DNA from: an uncultured SAR116 cluster alpha proteobacterium
Lineage (GTDB): Bacteria > Pseudomonadota > Alphaproteobacteria > Puniceispirillales > Marisalimonadaceae
DNA: 64,000 nt
Assembly: GCA_902595515.1 (NCBI GenBank)
Contig: CACJQK010000001.1
Location: forward strand, 236,852 to 300,851
Reading direction: 5' to 3'
Both the position numbers and the translations under genes were made by a program. Under the pieces are notes generated by a model. The model did not search any database. It saw only the letters and a list, made by a program, of their open reading frames with translations, and was not told the origin of the DNA. Shown in pieces: positions 26,176 through 34,788 of this stretch; positions within the stretch are counted from its first letter, which is position 1; each line of letters starts with the position of its first letter.

Positions 26176-26715
26176 CTAATTTGCTGCTTCTTTAATAATT
26201 TCATCAACTACACTATGCCCACGCTTAGCAACCAGGAAAGATCTTACCATATCCATTACAACAATTTTGTCTTGATTTTTACCAATGTGTCTTACCTTCA
26301 CGATACCCTGTGTGGGTCTTGATTTTGATTCTCTTTTGTCTAAAACTTCCGTCTCAGAGTATAATGTATCTCCAACAAACACTGGAGCAGGTATTTTTAT
26401 TTCTTCCCATCCCAAGTTGGCTATTGCTTTTTGGCTAGTGCCACTAACACACATCCCTGTTACAAGGGCTAGAGTAAAAGCGGAATTAACTAAATATTTT
26501 CCAAACTCAGATTTAGAGGCGTAATTTGCATCAAAATGAATTGGGTGAGTATTCATTGTTAAATTTGTAAACCATATATTATCAGCTTCGCTTACCGTTC
26601 TACCGGGCCAATGCTCATAAACGTCTCCTACTTGAAAATCTTCAAAATATCTACCTGGATCTTCTCTATACCTTTGGGGTCCTATTTTTTTTATTCCATA
26701 AGAATTTTCATCCAT
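26176..26715 (-). CDS. MaoC-family (hot-dog) hydratase
   Basis: A 179-residue single hot-dog protein of the MaoC family. GRYFEDFQVGDVYEHWPGRTVSEAD near residue 22 and the R-hydratase catalytic pair (Asp and His) in NTHPIHFDANYASKSEFGK near 56 are visible. LVNSAFTLALVTGMCVSGTS and PVFVGDTLYSETEVL follow. It hydrates or dehydrates an enoyl-CoA/beta-hydroxyacyl-CoA. The sequence is close to the N-terminal half of beta-methylmalyl-CoA dehydratase/mesaconyl-CoA hydratase (Mch), which is about twice as long. It abuts the CitE gene without a spacer, supporting coupled action. Confidence 0.88.
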   Translation of the reverse strand: MDENSYGIKKIGPQRYREDPGRYFEDFQVGDVYEHWPGRTVSEADNIWFTNLTMNTHPIHFDANYASKSEFGKYLVNSAFTLALVTGMCVSGTSQKAIANLGWEEIKIPAPVFVGDTLYSETEVLDKRESKSRPTQGIVKVRHIGKNQDKIVVMDMVRSFLVAKRGHSVVDEIIKEAAN

Positions 26716-27528
26716 TTAATCCTCCCTTGATATAATTAGTCTTGCTGCCGCTAACACGGGTGCGTCAACCATTTTACCTTGATATTTAAAAGCACCAGAA
26801 CCTGCTGTTTTTGCTTCTTCTAAAACACCTTTTGCCCATTCCAATTCTTCTGGAGTAGGTCTGTAAGCATCATGAATAGGTTTGATCTGATCTGGATGTA
26901 TAGCAAAACGTCCTTTGAAACCCATAGTTTTGACGTATAATGTTTCTTCTTTACATCCATCAGGATCTCTGAAATCTAACCATACACCATCAAGAGCAAG
27001 TGTGTTGTATAATGCGGCAGCATTAATAATTTTACTCCTTCCATACGCTAAACTGGCTTTACCCATGTCACCACCGGTAGATGCACAATAATCTGCTGAC
27101 CCAAATCCAATTCCAGAAAACTCTATGTTTGAACAATTCCAACTTTCAATAGTTGCGATACCACGCGGCGTTTCAATTTGAGGTAAGATTAATATATTAG
27201 TTCCAAGATCTTTTAAAAAAGTCCTACATTCATCAGCAGACTCTATTTTAGGAATGGCAATAGAGTATGGAAGAGAAGGTAAAGACCGTAACATTTCTAT
27301 ATCATGTTGATACTCTTCAGTATCTAAAGCATTAATGCGCAATAATAGCTTATCTGCTTGACCGTCATAATTTCTATTTGCCAGATCAGCAAAATTAGAT
27401 CTACCCATAGCTTTGTTTTCATGGGCCAAACCATCTTCTAAATCGAAAATAACTTTATCAGCCCCAGATCCTATAGCCTTTGGTAACCTTTCAATTTTAT
27501 CGGTTGGTAAAAATAAAATACTTCTCAA
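26716..27528 (-). CDS. CitE-like / HpcH-HpaI family acyl-CoA lyase
   Basis: A 270-residue TIM-barrel lyase of the CitE family (citrate lyase beta, malyl-CoA, beta-methylmalyl-CoA and citramalyl-CoA lyases). SILFLPTDKIERLPKAI at the start, KVIFDLEDGLAHENK near residue 27, the metal-binding Glu in QIETPRGIA near 118 and the Asp in GSADYCAS near 142 are all in place. FAIHPDQIKPIHDAYRPT near 205 is also typical. The full-length citramalyl/malyl enzymes are often longer. In this operon the likely product is acetyl-CoA plus pyruvate or glyoxylate from a C5/C4 hydroxyacyl-CoA. Confidence 0.9.
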   Translation of the reverse strand: MRSILFLPTDKIERLPKAIGSGADKVIFDLEDGLAHENKAMGRSNFADLANRNYDGQADKLLLRINALDTEEYQHDIEMLRSLPSLPYSIAIPKIESADECRTFLKDLGTNILILPQIETPRGIATIESWNCSNIEFSGIGFGSADYCASTGGDMGKASLAYGRSKIINAAALYNTLALDGVWLDFRDPDGCKEETLYVKTMGFKGRFAIHPDQIKPIHDAYRPTPEELEWAKGVLEEAKTAGSGAFKYQGKMVDAPVLAAARLIISRED

Positions 27529-27542
27529 ATTTATCTCCTTTT

Positions 27543-28697
27543 TTAAGAACTAAATTCAGTTCTAATTTTTTTCCCATGCTCATCTAATTCAGGCATTTTA
27601 TTAACTTCTGGTATAAGGTTGTCATGTATTGCGCCTGGACCTAAGACCTTTACTTTGCCGTTTTTAGTTTCAATTTCTAAAAAATTGTTTTGGGGATGGT
27701 TTTTTAATTGTTCCATGTCAGATATTCTTCCATAAGCAACGCTTGCTTCTTCAAGTTTTTCAATTAACTTCTCGCGTTCAAAAGTAATGAATTTATCTTG
27801 AATAATTTTTTCTGTTAATTCTCGATTGGTGACACGATCTGAGTTTGTTTTAAAGCGAGTGTCATTAACCATAGTTTCGTCGTCTAATACAATTTTACAA
27901 AGTTTCACCCATTCTCTATCATTTTGTATAGCAATTAAAATTGTTAAATTATCTTTACAATTATATGCACCATAGGGAACGATTATTGGATGAGTCATAC
28001 CGTTTCTTTTTGGAATTTTGTTATTATAAACATAGCCAAGGTAGAAAGGGTTCATCCAATCTGCGAGTGAATTAAACATAGACACTGATATATGTCTGCC
28101 TTTTCCACTTACACTTCTATTTATAAGTGCTTGCAAAATTGCTTGATAAGCTGTCATTCCTGCAGATATATCACAGACTGAAGGGCCAACCTTTGCTCTT
28201 CCATCAACCCCAGCTTTATCTGGAAGACCAGTTATATCAATAACACCAGTTTCAGCTTGAATTAACATATCATAAGCTTTTTGGTTTTTATATGGTCCTT
28301 CGTCTCCAAATCCAGAAATAGAACATGTAATTAATAATGGATATTTTTTTCTTAATTCATCTAAATTTAAACCAAGGCGGTCAAATGCACCTGGTGCTAA
28401 ATTTTGGATTAAAATATCAGATTTTGAAATAATATTCTCAAAAATTTTAAAATCCTCACTGTTTTTAAGATCTAAAGCAATTGACTCCTTCCCTCTATTT
28501 AACCAAACAAAATAAGCGCTATTTCCAAGTGCATTGCTATCATAGTTTCTGGCAAAATCACCTTCAGGTCTTTCAACTTTTATAACTCTGGCACCTGCAT
28601 CTGCCAGTCTGCACGAGGTATAGGGGGCTGCCACAGCTTGTTCAACTGTTACGACTAATAAACCTTCTAAATCCTTTCCGGAATTTTGTCTTTCCAT
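27543..28697 (-). CDS. CaiB/BaiF CoA-transferase (copy 2 of 3)
   Basis: A 384-residue class III CoA-transferase. TVEQAVAAPYTSCRLADAGARVIKVE opens the fold, the catalytic Asp is in SVCDISAGMTAYQAI near residue 172, and SGFGDEGPYKN is near 129. It differs clearly from the first copy, so the two are not a recent duplication. An intramolecular or intermolecular CoA transfer (as in mesaconyl-CoA C1-C4 transferase, Mct) is possible because a Meh-like hydratase lies in the same operon. Its start overlaps the PrpD stop by one base. Confidence 0.91.
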   Translation of the reverse strand: MERQNSGKDLEGLLVVTVEQAVAAPYTSCRLADAGARVIKVERPEGDFARNYDSNALGNSAYFVWLNRGKESIALDLKNSEDFKIFENIISKSDILIQNLAPGAFDRLGLNLDELRKKYPLLITCSISGFGDEGPYKNQKAYDMLIQAETGVIDITGLPDKAGVDGRAKVGPSVCDISAGMTAYQAILQALINRSVSGKGRHISVSMFNSLADWMNPFYLGYVYNNKIPKRNGMTHPIIVPYGAYNCKDNLTILIAIQNDREWVKLCKIVLDDETMVNDTRFKTNSDRVTNRELTEKIIQDKFITFEREKLIEKLEEASVAYGRISDMEQLKNHPQNNFLEIETKNGKVKVLGPGAIHDNLIPEVNKMPELDEHGKKIRTEFSS

Positions 28698-30016
28698 TAG
28701 CTAACCAAACAATCTACTAGAGAAGAAACTTTACTTTCAGAGGGTGAGTTTAAGATTGTTGAAATTTCATGAGATTTATTTTTTGATAGCAATGACTCAG
28801 ATTTGTTAACAATTTTATTTTCCAAAATATTTTGATCAATCTTGTCTGATAAATCATGTTTATTTTTTATATCTCTAGTTCCATCTTTAATATAAATTGA
28901 AGACTGAGTATTTGTTAATTTGTCATTAGGTATGACTCTTACCTTGTCCCTAACATTATTTATTTTTTCATCAAAACAAATATCATCGTTGTACGTCCCT
29001 AAGTCGGCTGTGTCTTTGCCATAAATTGACATGGCTGCCGTTAATTTATAAGAAAATTTTGATTCCAAACCAGTTTTTGGTTCTTGAATATTACACACTT
29101 TGAGCCAAGAAGGATTAGTTTCAATTGCAATCTCTTCAATTGATTCAGGATTAAAGTTGTTTTCTTGTTTTAATTCCTCAAGTGCTTCTAGAAAAGAATG
29201 TAAACCATGACAACAGGCATGAAATTTATACTTAATTTCAGGAAATAGGAAGTCTGTTCCTAAGTTTTCTACAGCTCGTGTAGGAGTTTTTTTATCCCAA
29301 CCATGAGTTTGAAAAAACCCTTGATCACACTCAATACCATCTTCTCTTGACACAAACCCAAGTTTAGATAATTTGGCAGCCTCAATACCATTTGATGCAG
29401 CCATTCCTGCGTGATACGGTTTACCCATAGTACCAAATTGGGATTTAATTCCAGATGCTCTTGTTGAAACTAAACCAAGCGCATTTATTGTCTGGCCCTC
29501 GCTCAAATTTAGTAATTTTGATGCAACAATTGTCGCACCAAATGATCCACTTGTAGCAGTTTGATGGAACCCTGCATTATAATGAGAATAGCCTAAGATA
29601 TGACCAATTCTAGTAGAGACCTCAACTCCAGACATATAAGCAAGTAATAAATCTTCTATAGATAATTCTAATTCTTCGCCTAAGGCTAAAGCAGTTGGTA
29701 ATGCACTTGAAGTTGGATGGCCAACAAAAAGAAAGTGAGTGTCATCATAATCTAATGCATGACCAGTAGCTCCATTAGCTAAAGCTGCGCCTCTTGATGA
29801 AACGTTGTATCCAGTTGAAATCACTCGTGCTTGATTAACGCCATTTTCTTCTTTAACCATTTCAGAAACTATTTTTGAAACCGGTTCTTGTTTTGCTGCA
29901 TAAGCTACTCCACACCAATCCAGTATTGACATCTTGGCAAAAAACTTCATTTCATCATTGAAACTATCTAATTTAGTATTAAATCCATAACTACCAAATA
30001 ATTTTGTAATCGACAT
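28697..30016 (-). CDS. MmgE/PrpD family protein (copy 2 of 3)
   Basis: A 439-residue MmgE/PrpD protein. ATGHALDYDDTHFLFVGHPTSS near residue 81, GFHQTATSGSFGA near 142 and KYKFHACCHGLHSFLEA near 257 mark the family; the basic cluster around position 260 has Cys-Cys-His in place of the PYPSC seen in copy 1. The possible reaction is dehydration or decarboxylation of a tricarboxylic/dicarboxylic acid, for example formation of a methylated unsaturated diacid that the CoA-transferase then activates. The last 70 residues are rich in Ser/Lys and look less conserved. Confidence 0.9.
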   Translation of the reverse strand: MSITKLFGSYGFNTKLDSFNDEMKFFAKMSILDWCGVAYAAKQEPVSKIVSEMVKEENGVNQARVISTGYNVSSRGAALANGATGHALDYDDTHFLFVGHPTSSALPTALALGEELELSIEDLLLAYMSGVEVSTRIGHILGYSHYNAGFHQTATSGSFGATIVASKLLNLSEGQTINALGLVSTRASGIKSQFGTMGKPYHAGMAASNGIEAAKLSKLGFVSREDGIECDQGFFQTHGWDKKTPTRAVENLGTDFLFPEIKYKFHACCHGLHSFLEALEELKQENNFNPESIEEIAIETNPSWLKVCNIQEPKTGLESKFSYKLTAAMSIYGKDTADLGTYNDDICFDEKINNVRDKVRVIPNDKLTNTQSSIYIKDGTRDIKNKHDLSDKIDQNILENKIVNKSESLLSKNKSHEISTILNSPSESKVSSLVDCLVS

Positions 30017-30036
30017 AATTTATCTCTCCCCTAAAA

Positions 30037-30894
30037 CTATTCAAAATGTGCTTCAGCTTGCATGGTCATTCCTGAACCCTTTACTGCACCCCAACAACTA
30101 ACACTACCATCAGTATTTTCCTTTGCACCAATGATATAATCGCTATTTGCAAAAACAGGGGCCATAACTTTATGACTAAATGATGTTACAGTCTTACCTT
30201 TAAGCGTTTCAGCTGCCCTTAATAAAAAAGTAGCTTGCAAAGGACCATGAACAATTAAATCAGGATAATTCTCTTCATTTTTAGTATATGGATAGTCGTA
30301 ATGTATCCTATGACCTACAAAACCAATTGCTGAATAACGGAACAAAATTGTTGGATGCATAAAAATAGTTTCTGTATAGTCTGCATCTTCAGGTATTGTG
30401 TCTGACACACCAGAACCACCACCTGCTTTAGTTACATCTCTATAAACAATATTATGAAGTTCATGTAATCTTACCTCTTCATTAACTAAAAATTCATACT
30501 CTGCAGTAACAAAACAAAGCTGTCCTGTCCTACCTTCCTTTAGTTTTATGTCAGCTACCTTAGATTTTTTTATTACTTTATCACCTACTCTTAAAGGTTT
30601 TATTACTTTGATCTGACTACCAGCCCACATTCTTCTTGGAAGTGGAACTGGTGGCAAAAAATCACCTCTAGCTGGATGAGAGTCAACTCCAAGTTCATCA
30701 TTTTTTTTCAAATCCCAACCTAACATCCAATGCAAACCAGAGGTTGCGTCCTCACCAATTTTGGGATCGCCTGGATCAATATTTAATGTTGCTCTGTACC
30801 TCTGTTCAACAATTGGTGTAAGGTAATCTGTTACAGTCTCTATATTACCTAACCATTTATTTAAATGATTAATATCAAGTGCTTCATTCTCCAT
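30037..30894 (-). CDS. FAS1-like / MaoC-type dehydratase, mesaconyl-C4-CoA hydratase-like
   Basis: A 285-residue double hot-dog protein with the FAS1-like dehydratase N-terminal domain. HWMLGWDLKKNDELGVDSHPARGDFLPP near residue 56 and PLPRRMWAGSQIK near 85 are typical of the HTD2/mesaconyl-C4-CoA hydratase (Meh) group. The second hot-dog carries the catalytic-looking FRYSAIGFVGHRIHYDYPYTK near 188 and DLIVHGPLQATFLLR. The length equals that of Meh of Chloroflexus, which hydrates mesaconyl-C4-CoA to citramalyl-CoA. It is the first gene of the minus-strand operon, 20 bases before the PrpD gene. Confidence 0.83.
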   Translation of the reverse strand: MENEALDINHLNKWLGNIETVTDYLTPIVEQRYRATLNIDPGDPKIGEDATSGLHWMLGWDLKKNDELGVDSHPARGDFLPPVPLPRRMWAGSQIKVIKPLRVGDKVIKKSKVADIKLKEGRTGQLCFVTAEYEFLVNEEVRLHELHNIVYRDVTKAGGGSGVSDTIPEDADYTETIFMHPTILFRYSAIGFVGHRIHYDYPYTKNEENYPDLIVHGPLQATFLLRAAETLKGKTVTSFSHKVMAPVFANSDYIIGAKENTDGSVSCWGAVKGSGMTMQAEAHFE

Positions 30895-30991
30895 TTGCCG
30901 AACCTTTATTTTTAAGAATATTTGAAACTATTAAATATAAAAATTATATTAATATCAATTAATAAAATATTTATGTGACAGGAACTTTGAT

Positions 30992-31336
30992 ATGCCTTCT
31001 TTAATTTTACATATAGATGAAACCTTAGAAAATATTTTTGAAATTTCTGCGGTTAAAGCAATAGAAAAAAGCATAATAGATATTATTCAAGAAGAGTTAG
31101 ATGCTGAACAAAATAACTGTCAAATTATATGGGTTAAGAGTAAGATAATTTGCTCAAATTATAAAATATTTGGTGAATTGAAGTTTAGAGATAAAGAGAC
31201 TAGAAATATTGACAAAAGAGATAAATGTTTAAAAAGAATTGGTAAAATTTTACAAAATAAATTTAATGTTTTTATAAGACTTAGGGCATTCTCAATTCAA
31301 AATGCATCAATAACTGCACTAGATCTTGTAAATTAA
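30992..31336 (+). CDS. Small protein, possibly tautomerase/CHMI-like
   Basis: A 114-residue soluble protein starting MPSLILHIDETLE. The Pro right after the initiator Met and the general layout (strand, long helix, WVKSKIIC strand, KFRDKETRNIDKRDKCLKRIGKIL helix, strand SIQNASITALDL) resemble 5-carboxymethyl-2-hydroxymuconate isomerase of the tautomerase superfamily, in which Pro2 is catalytic. Sequence identity looks low, so this is a tentative call. It is the first gene of a plus-strand run with an enoyl-CoA hydratase and a PcaB-like lyase. Confidence 0.5.
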   Translation: MPSLILHIDETLENIFEISAVKAIEKSIIDIIQEELDAEQNNCQIIWVKSKIICSNYKIFGELKFRDKETRNIDKRDKCLKRIGKILQNKFNVFIRLRAFSIQNASITALDLVN

Positions 31337-31373
31337 AAATGTATTTCAAGTGATAAAAATAGAAGGACAAGTA

Positions 31374-32165
31374 ATGAGTGAAAATATTGTATTAACAAGC
31401 GTAAATGAAAGAGGAATTGCTGAAGTTATTTTAAACCGCCCTGAAAGAAATAATGCATATAACGGAGATATGATTATTGAATTAATCAAAAGCTTTGAAT
31501 CTTTATATAAAAATAATTCTGTAAGAATAGTGCTCATTAAAGGTAATGGAAAACATTTTCAAGCAGGAGCTGACTTACAATGGCTTAAAGAAATTGGTAA
31601 ACTTAGCCAAAAAGAAAATATAGAGGTTTCAAGAAAAACAGCTTCAGCGATTCAAGGTCTTACAAATTTCCCTAAGCCAACAATAGCCTTGATCCATGGA
31701 GGATGCTTTGGAGGTGGAACTGGAATTGCCGCAGCAGCTGATATAGTAATAGCTAGTGAAGATGCTATTTTTTCTATTTCTGAAGCTAGATGGGGTGTAA
31801 TGGCAGGAATAATAATACCTCATTTAAACTCTAGTATTGGGGTAAGAAACGTTAGAAGATATGCTCTTACATGTGAGCGTTTTAGTGCTAGTCAAGCCAA
31901 GGAAATGGGTTTAGTTCACCAAGTTTGTAAAACGGGTGAGCTTGAAAATGCTGTTCAACCCGTTATTGAGGACTTGTTAATGTGCGCTCCAGACGCACTG
32001 GAAGCTACAAAAAGAAGAACTTTAATTGAAAGTGGTTTAATGTTATCAGGTGAAAAATTTGACGAACTTGTTTTTGAACATTCTCAAAAAAGGATGACTG
32101 ATGAAGCAAAAGAGGGTCTAAATAGTTTTCTTGAGAAAAGAACTGCATCTTGGTATCAAAATTAA
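31374..32165 (+). CDS. Enoyl-CoA hydratase/isomerase (crotonase family)
   Basis: A 263-residue crotonase-fold protein. VILNRPERNNAYNGDMI near residue 22, the oxyanion-hole stretch KHFQAGADLQWLKEI near 62 and GGCFGGGTGIAAAADIVIAS near 108 are standard, and the acidic residue in ISEARWGVMAGII lies where catalytic Glu residues occur. The ATG at 31374 with AGAAGGA upstream is preferred to a GTG 24 bases earlier. It could be a methylglutaconyl-CoA hydratase-like enzyme, given the close resemblance of ARWGVMAGII to that group (ARLGLIPAVI). It precedes the PcaB-like gene by 16 bases. Confidence 0.88.
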   Translation: MSENIVLTSVNERGIAEVILNRPERNNAYNGDMIIELIKSFESLYKNNSVRIVLIKGNGKHFQAGADLQWLKEIGKLSQKENIEVSRKTASAIQGLTNFPKPTIALIHGGCFGGGTGIAAAADIVIASEDAIFSISEARWGVMAGIIIPHLNSSIGVRNVRRYALTCERFSASQAKEMGLVHQVCKTGELENAVQPVIEDLLMCAPDALEATKRRTLIESGLMLSGEKFDELVFEHSQKRMTDEAKEGLNSFLEKRTASWYQN

Positions 32166-32181
32166 ATTATAGGAAATATAA

Positions 32182-33537
32182 ATGCCTGCATTAGTTACAA
32201 ATTCAAAAATATGGGGAGAAATGTTTGGTACTAAAGAAATGCATTTCTTATTCTCTGATGAGGGTACTACACAGTTATATTTAGATGTAGAAGCGGCTTT
32301 AGCAAGATCACAGTCAAAGTTGAATATTATACCAAAAGAAGCTGGAGAAAAAATAACCCAAGCAGCAAAAGTTGATATGATTGATTGGGAGAAACTTGAA
32401 AAAAGGACATCTATAGTTGGATATCCAATTCTTCCACTAGTAGAACAACTAAGTGAAAAAGTTGAAGGCAACTTTGGACAATTTTGTCATTGGGGCGCTA
32501 CAACACAAGATATTATGGACACAGCAGATGTCCTTCAAATTAGAGAGGGTCTTGAATTATTATCTAAAGACCTAAAGTTAATTTCAGATGCTTTAGAAAA
32601 AATTGTTGAGCATCATATGAAAACACCCATGGCTGGTAGAACACATTTGCAACATGCTTTACCTATATCATTTGGTTACAAGGCATCTACTTGGTTATCT
32701 GGAATAGATAGGCATCACAAAAGACTAGAAGAAATAAAGAAACGTATTTTCAATGTTTCATTTTTTGGAGCAGCAGGAACACTTGCTTCTTTAGGAGAAC
32801 ATGATGGTCTTAAGACACAGTCAACTCTTGCAGAAGAATTGGATCTGAATGTACCTGACGTTAGTTGGCATTCAATTAGAGATAATTTTTGTGAAGTAAC
32901 TGGTTGGCTTGCAATGGTCGCCGCATCACTTGGTAAAATAGCTTATGATGTGATGTTAATGATGCAAACAGAAACACAAGAAGTCGCTGAACCATATCTT
33001 CACGGACGGGGCTCTTCTTCAACAATGCCTCAAAAAAGAAATCCTGTTTCTTCTGAAGTAATGCTCGCTTGTTCAAAACTATTAAGAGAACATCATTCTT
33101 CTATGCTAGATGCTATGGTACTTGATCATGAAAGAGCCACAGGTCAATGGCATGTAGAATGGCATGCAATACCTAACGCCTTTTTGATTGCTTCTTCATC
33201 TTTCAACTCAGCTAAGTATCTTTTAGAAGGTTTAGAAGTTTCACCTAAAAAAATGAAGGAAAACATTTATAAAACTAATGGGTTAATTGTTGCAGAGTCT
33301 GTTATGATGGCCCTTGCACCCAAAATGGGAAGACAAATTGCACACGATTTAGTTTATGATTGTTGTAGGGAATCAATCAAAAACAGCATATCATTTATAG
33401 ATACGTTATTAAAAAATAAAGAAATTTCTAACTTTTTTAATGAGAAAGATTTGTTAAAAATTATAGATCCATCTAATTACTTAGGAGCGGCTCCTACTAT
33501 GGCACAGAGACTTTTAGACAATAGAAAGTTACCTTAA
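32182..33537 (+). CDS. PcaB-like lyase (3-carboxy-cis,cis-muconate cycloisomerase / fumarase-aspartase superfamily)
   Basis: A 451-residue member of the fumarase/aspartase/adenylosuccinate lyase superfamily. The signature GSSSTMPQKRNPVSSEVM is near residue 274, HWGATTQDIMDTAD near 98, and GRTHLQHALPISFGYKA near 152. The ERATGQWHVEWHAIPNAF segment near 315 and FGAAGTLASLG are typical of the PcaB branch rather than PurB or FumC. It may act on 3-carboxymuconate from PcaHG (16 kb away) or on another adduct. A thioesterase gene follows after four bases. Confidence 0.82.
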   Translation: MPALVTNSKIWGEMFGTKEMHFLFSDEGTTQLYLDVEAALARSQSKLNIIPKEAGEKITQAAKVDMIDWEKLEKRTSIVGYPILPLVEQLSEKVEGNFGQFCHWGATTQDIMDTADVLQIREGLELLSKDLKLISDALEKIVEHHMKTPMAGRTHLQHALPISFGYKASTWLSGIDRHHKRLEEIKKRIFNVSFFGAAGTLASLGEHDGLKTQSTLAEELDLNVPDVSWHSIRDNFCEVTGWLAMVAASLGKIAYDVMLMMQTETQEVAEPYLHGRGSSSTMPQKRNPVSSEVMLACSKLLREHHSSMLDAMVLDHERATGQWHVEWHAIPNAFLIASSSFNSAKYLLEGLEVSPKKMKENIYKTNGLIVAESVMMALAPKMGRQIAHDLVYDCCRESIKNSISFIDTLLKNKEISNFFNEKDLLKIIDPSNYLGAAPTMAQRLLDNRKLP

Positions 33538-33541
33538 TATA

Positions 33542-33958
33542 ATGCAACAATTGATGACAAAAGAAAGCCTTGATAAATTTTTAAATAAAGAATTTCCTCA
33601 AGTAAGCAAAAACTTCAAGATATTAAATGTAAGTGATCAGTCTTTTTCAATGTTAATGTATATTACTGAAGAACATTTGAGACCAGGGGCAACAGTTTCA
33701 GGCCCAACAATGTTTTTATTAGCAGATGTAACTTTTTATTTAGCAACTTTAAGTATTATAGGACCTAAAAGTCTTACTGTTACAACTAATTGTTCAATAA
33801 ACTTTTTAAGAAAACCGAATGAGAAAAATTTGACTAGTAAAGCCAGAATTTTAAAATTAGGAAAAACTTTAAGTGTAGGCGATGTTTTAATTTATTCAGA
33901 AGATATTAACGAGCCTGTTGCCCACGCTTCACTTACTTATTCTATTCCACAAAAATAA
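33542..33958 (+). CDS. PaaI-type hot-dog thioesterase
   Basis: A 138-residue hot-dog protein. RPGATVSGPTMFLLADVTFYLATLS near residue 52 fits the PaaI/hotdog-fold thioesterase motif (RPG-xx-SGp-xx-Dxxx), and SLTVTTNCSINFLRKP supplies the following strand. It hydrolyses an acyl-CoA thioester. It is the last gene of the plus-strand run starting at 30992 and ends two bases before the convergent fghA gene. Confidence 0.82.
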   Translation: MQQLMTKESLDKFLNKEFPQVSKNFKILNVSDQSFSMLMYITEEHLRPGATVSGPTMFLLADVTFYLATLSIIGPKSLTVTTNCSINFLRKPNEKNLTSKARILKLGKTLSVGDVLIYSEDINEPVAHASLTYSIPQK

Positions 33959-33960
33959 TT

Positions 33961-34788
33961 TTAGATTCTCTCTCTATGCCAATTTAAATGATCTGCCATA
34001 AAAGTTGAAATAAAATAATATGAATGATCGTAATTTGGTTGCATTCTAAGTTTTAAATTAATATTTGCGTTCTTACATGCATCGTCTAATAGCCATGGCC
34101 TTAACCCCTCTTCTAAAAAGCTATCGGCATCTCCTTGGTCAACAAGAATTTCAGGGAAATAATAGCCATTTTTAACTAAAGCTACGCTATCATACTTTTT
34201 CCAATTACTTTGGTCTAAACCAATAAATTTTTTAAAGGCCTCACTAGACCAACTGGCTGATGATGGTTCGACAATTGGAGCAAATGCTGAACAACTTTTA
34301 AACTTCTTTGGATTTCTTAGAGCCATTACAATAGCTCCGTGTCCACCCATTGAGTGACCAAAAATACTTTGTCTAGACATATCAATATCAAAATATTTTT
34401 CAATAACACCTGGAAGTTCATCAATTATATAACTATACATATTATAGTTTTTGTCATAAGGCGATTCTGTTGCATCTAAATAAAAACCAGCCCCACTACC
34501 AAATTGCCAATTATCTTTTTCGTCGGGTATATTTTCGCCTCTTGGACTTGTATCAGGACAAACGATTGCCATGCCTAATTCAGCAGCTTTTTTTCTATAC
34601 TCACCTTTTTCCATTACGTTTAAGTGACTACAAGTCAAACCAGATAGATACCACAAGACTGGAGGTTTTTTTATCTTTGGAGGGATAAAAATTGCAAAAG
34701 TCATTTCACAATTATTTACTGCAGACTGATGACTGCAGACTAATTGTTTCCCCTCAAATGAATATGCTTTGGATATATATTTCATCAA
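33961..34788 (-). CDS. fghA: S-formylglutathione hydrolase
   Basis: A 275-residue esterase-D-type alpha/beta hydrolase that splits S-formylglutathione to formate and glutathione. [30 protein letters not shown] near residue 46, the nucleophile elbow [10 protein letters not shown] near 145 and the catalytic His in [13 protein letters not shown] near 257 match the family closely. It overlaps the glutathione-dependent formaldehyde dehydrogenase gene by 4 bases (translational coupling), so both steps of formaldehyde oxidation are made together. Confidence 0.95.
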   Translation of the reverse strand: MMKYISKAYSFEGKQLVCSHQSAVNNCEMTFAIFIPPKIKKPPVLWYLSGLTCSHLNVMEKGEYRKKAAELGMAIVCPDTSPRGENIPDEKDNWQFGSGAGFYLDATESPYDKNYNMYSYIIDELPGVIEKYFDIDMSRQSIFGHSMGGHGAIVMALRNPKKFKSCSAFAPIVEPSSASWSSEAFKKFIGLDQSNWKKYDSVALVKNGYYFPEILVDQGDADSFLEEGLRPWLLDDACKNANINLKLRMQPNYDHSYYFISTFMADHLNWHRERI

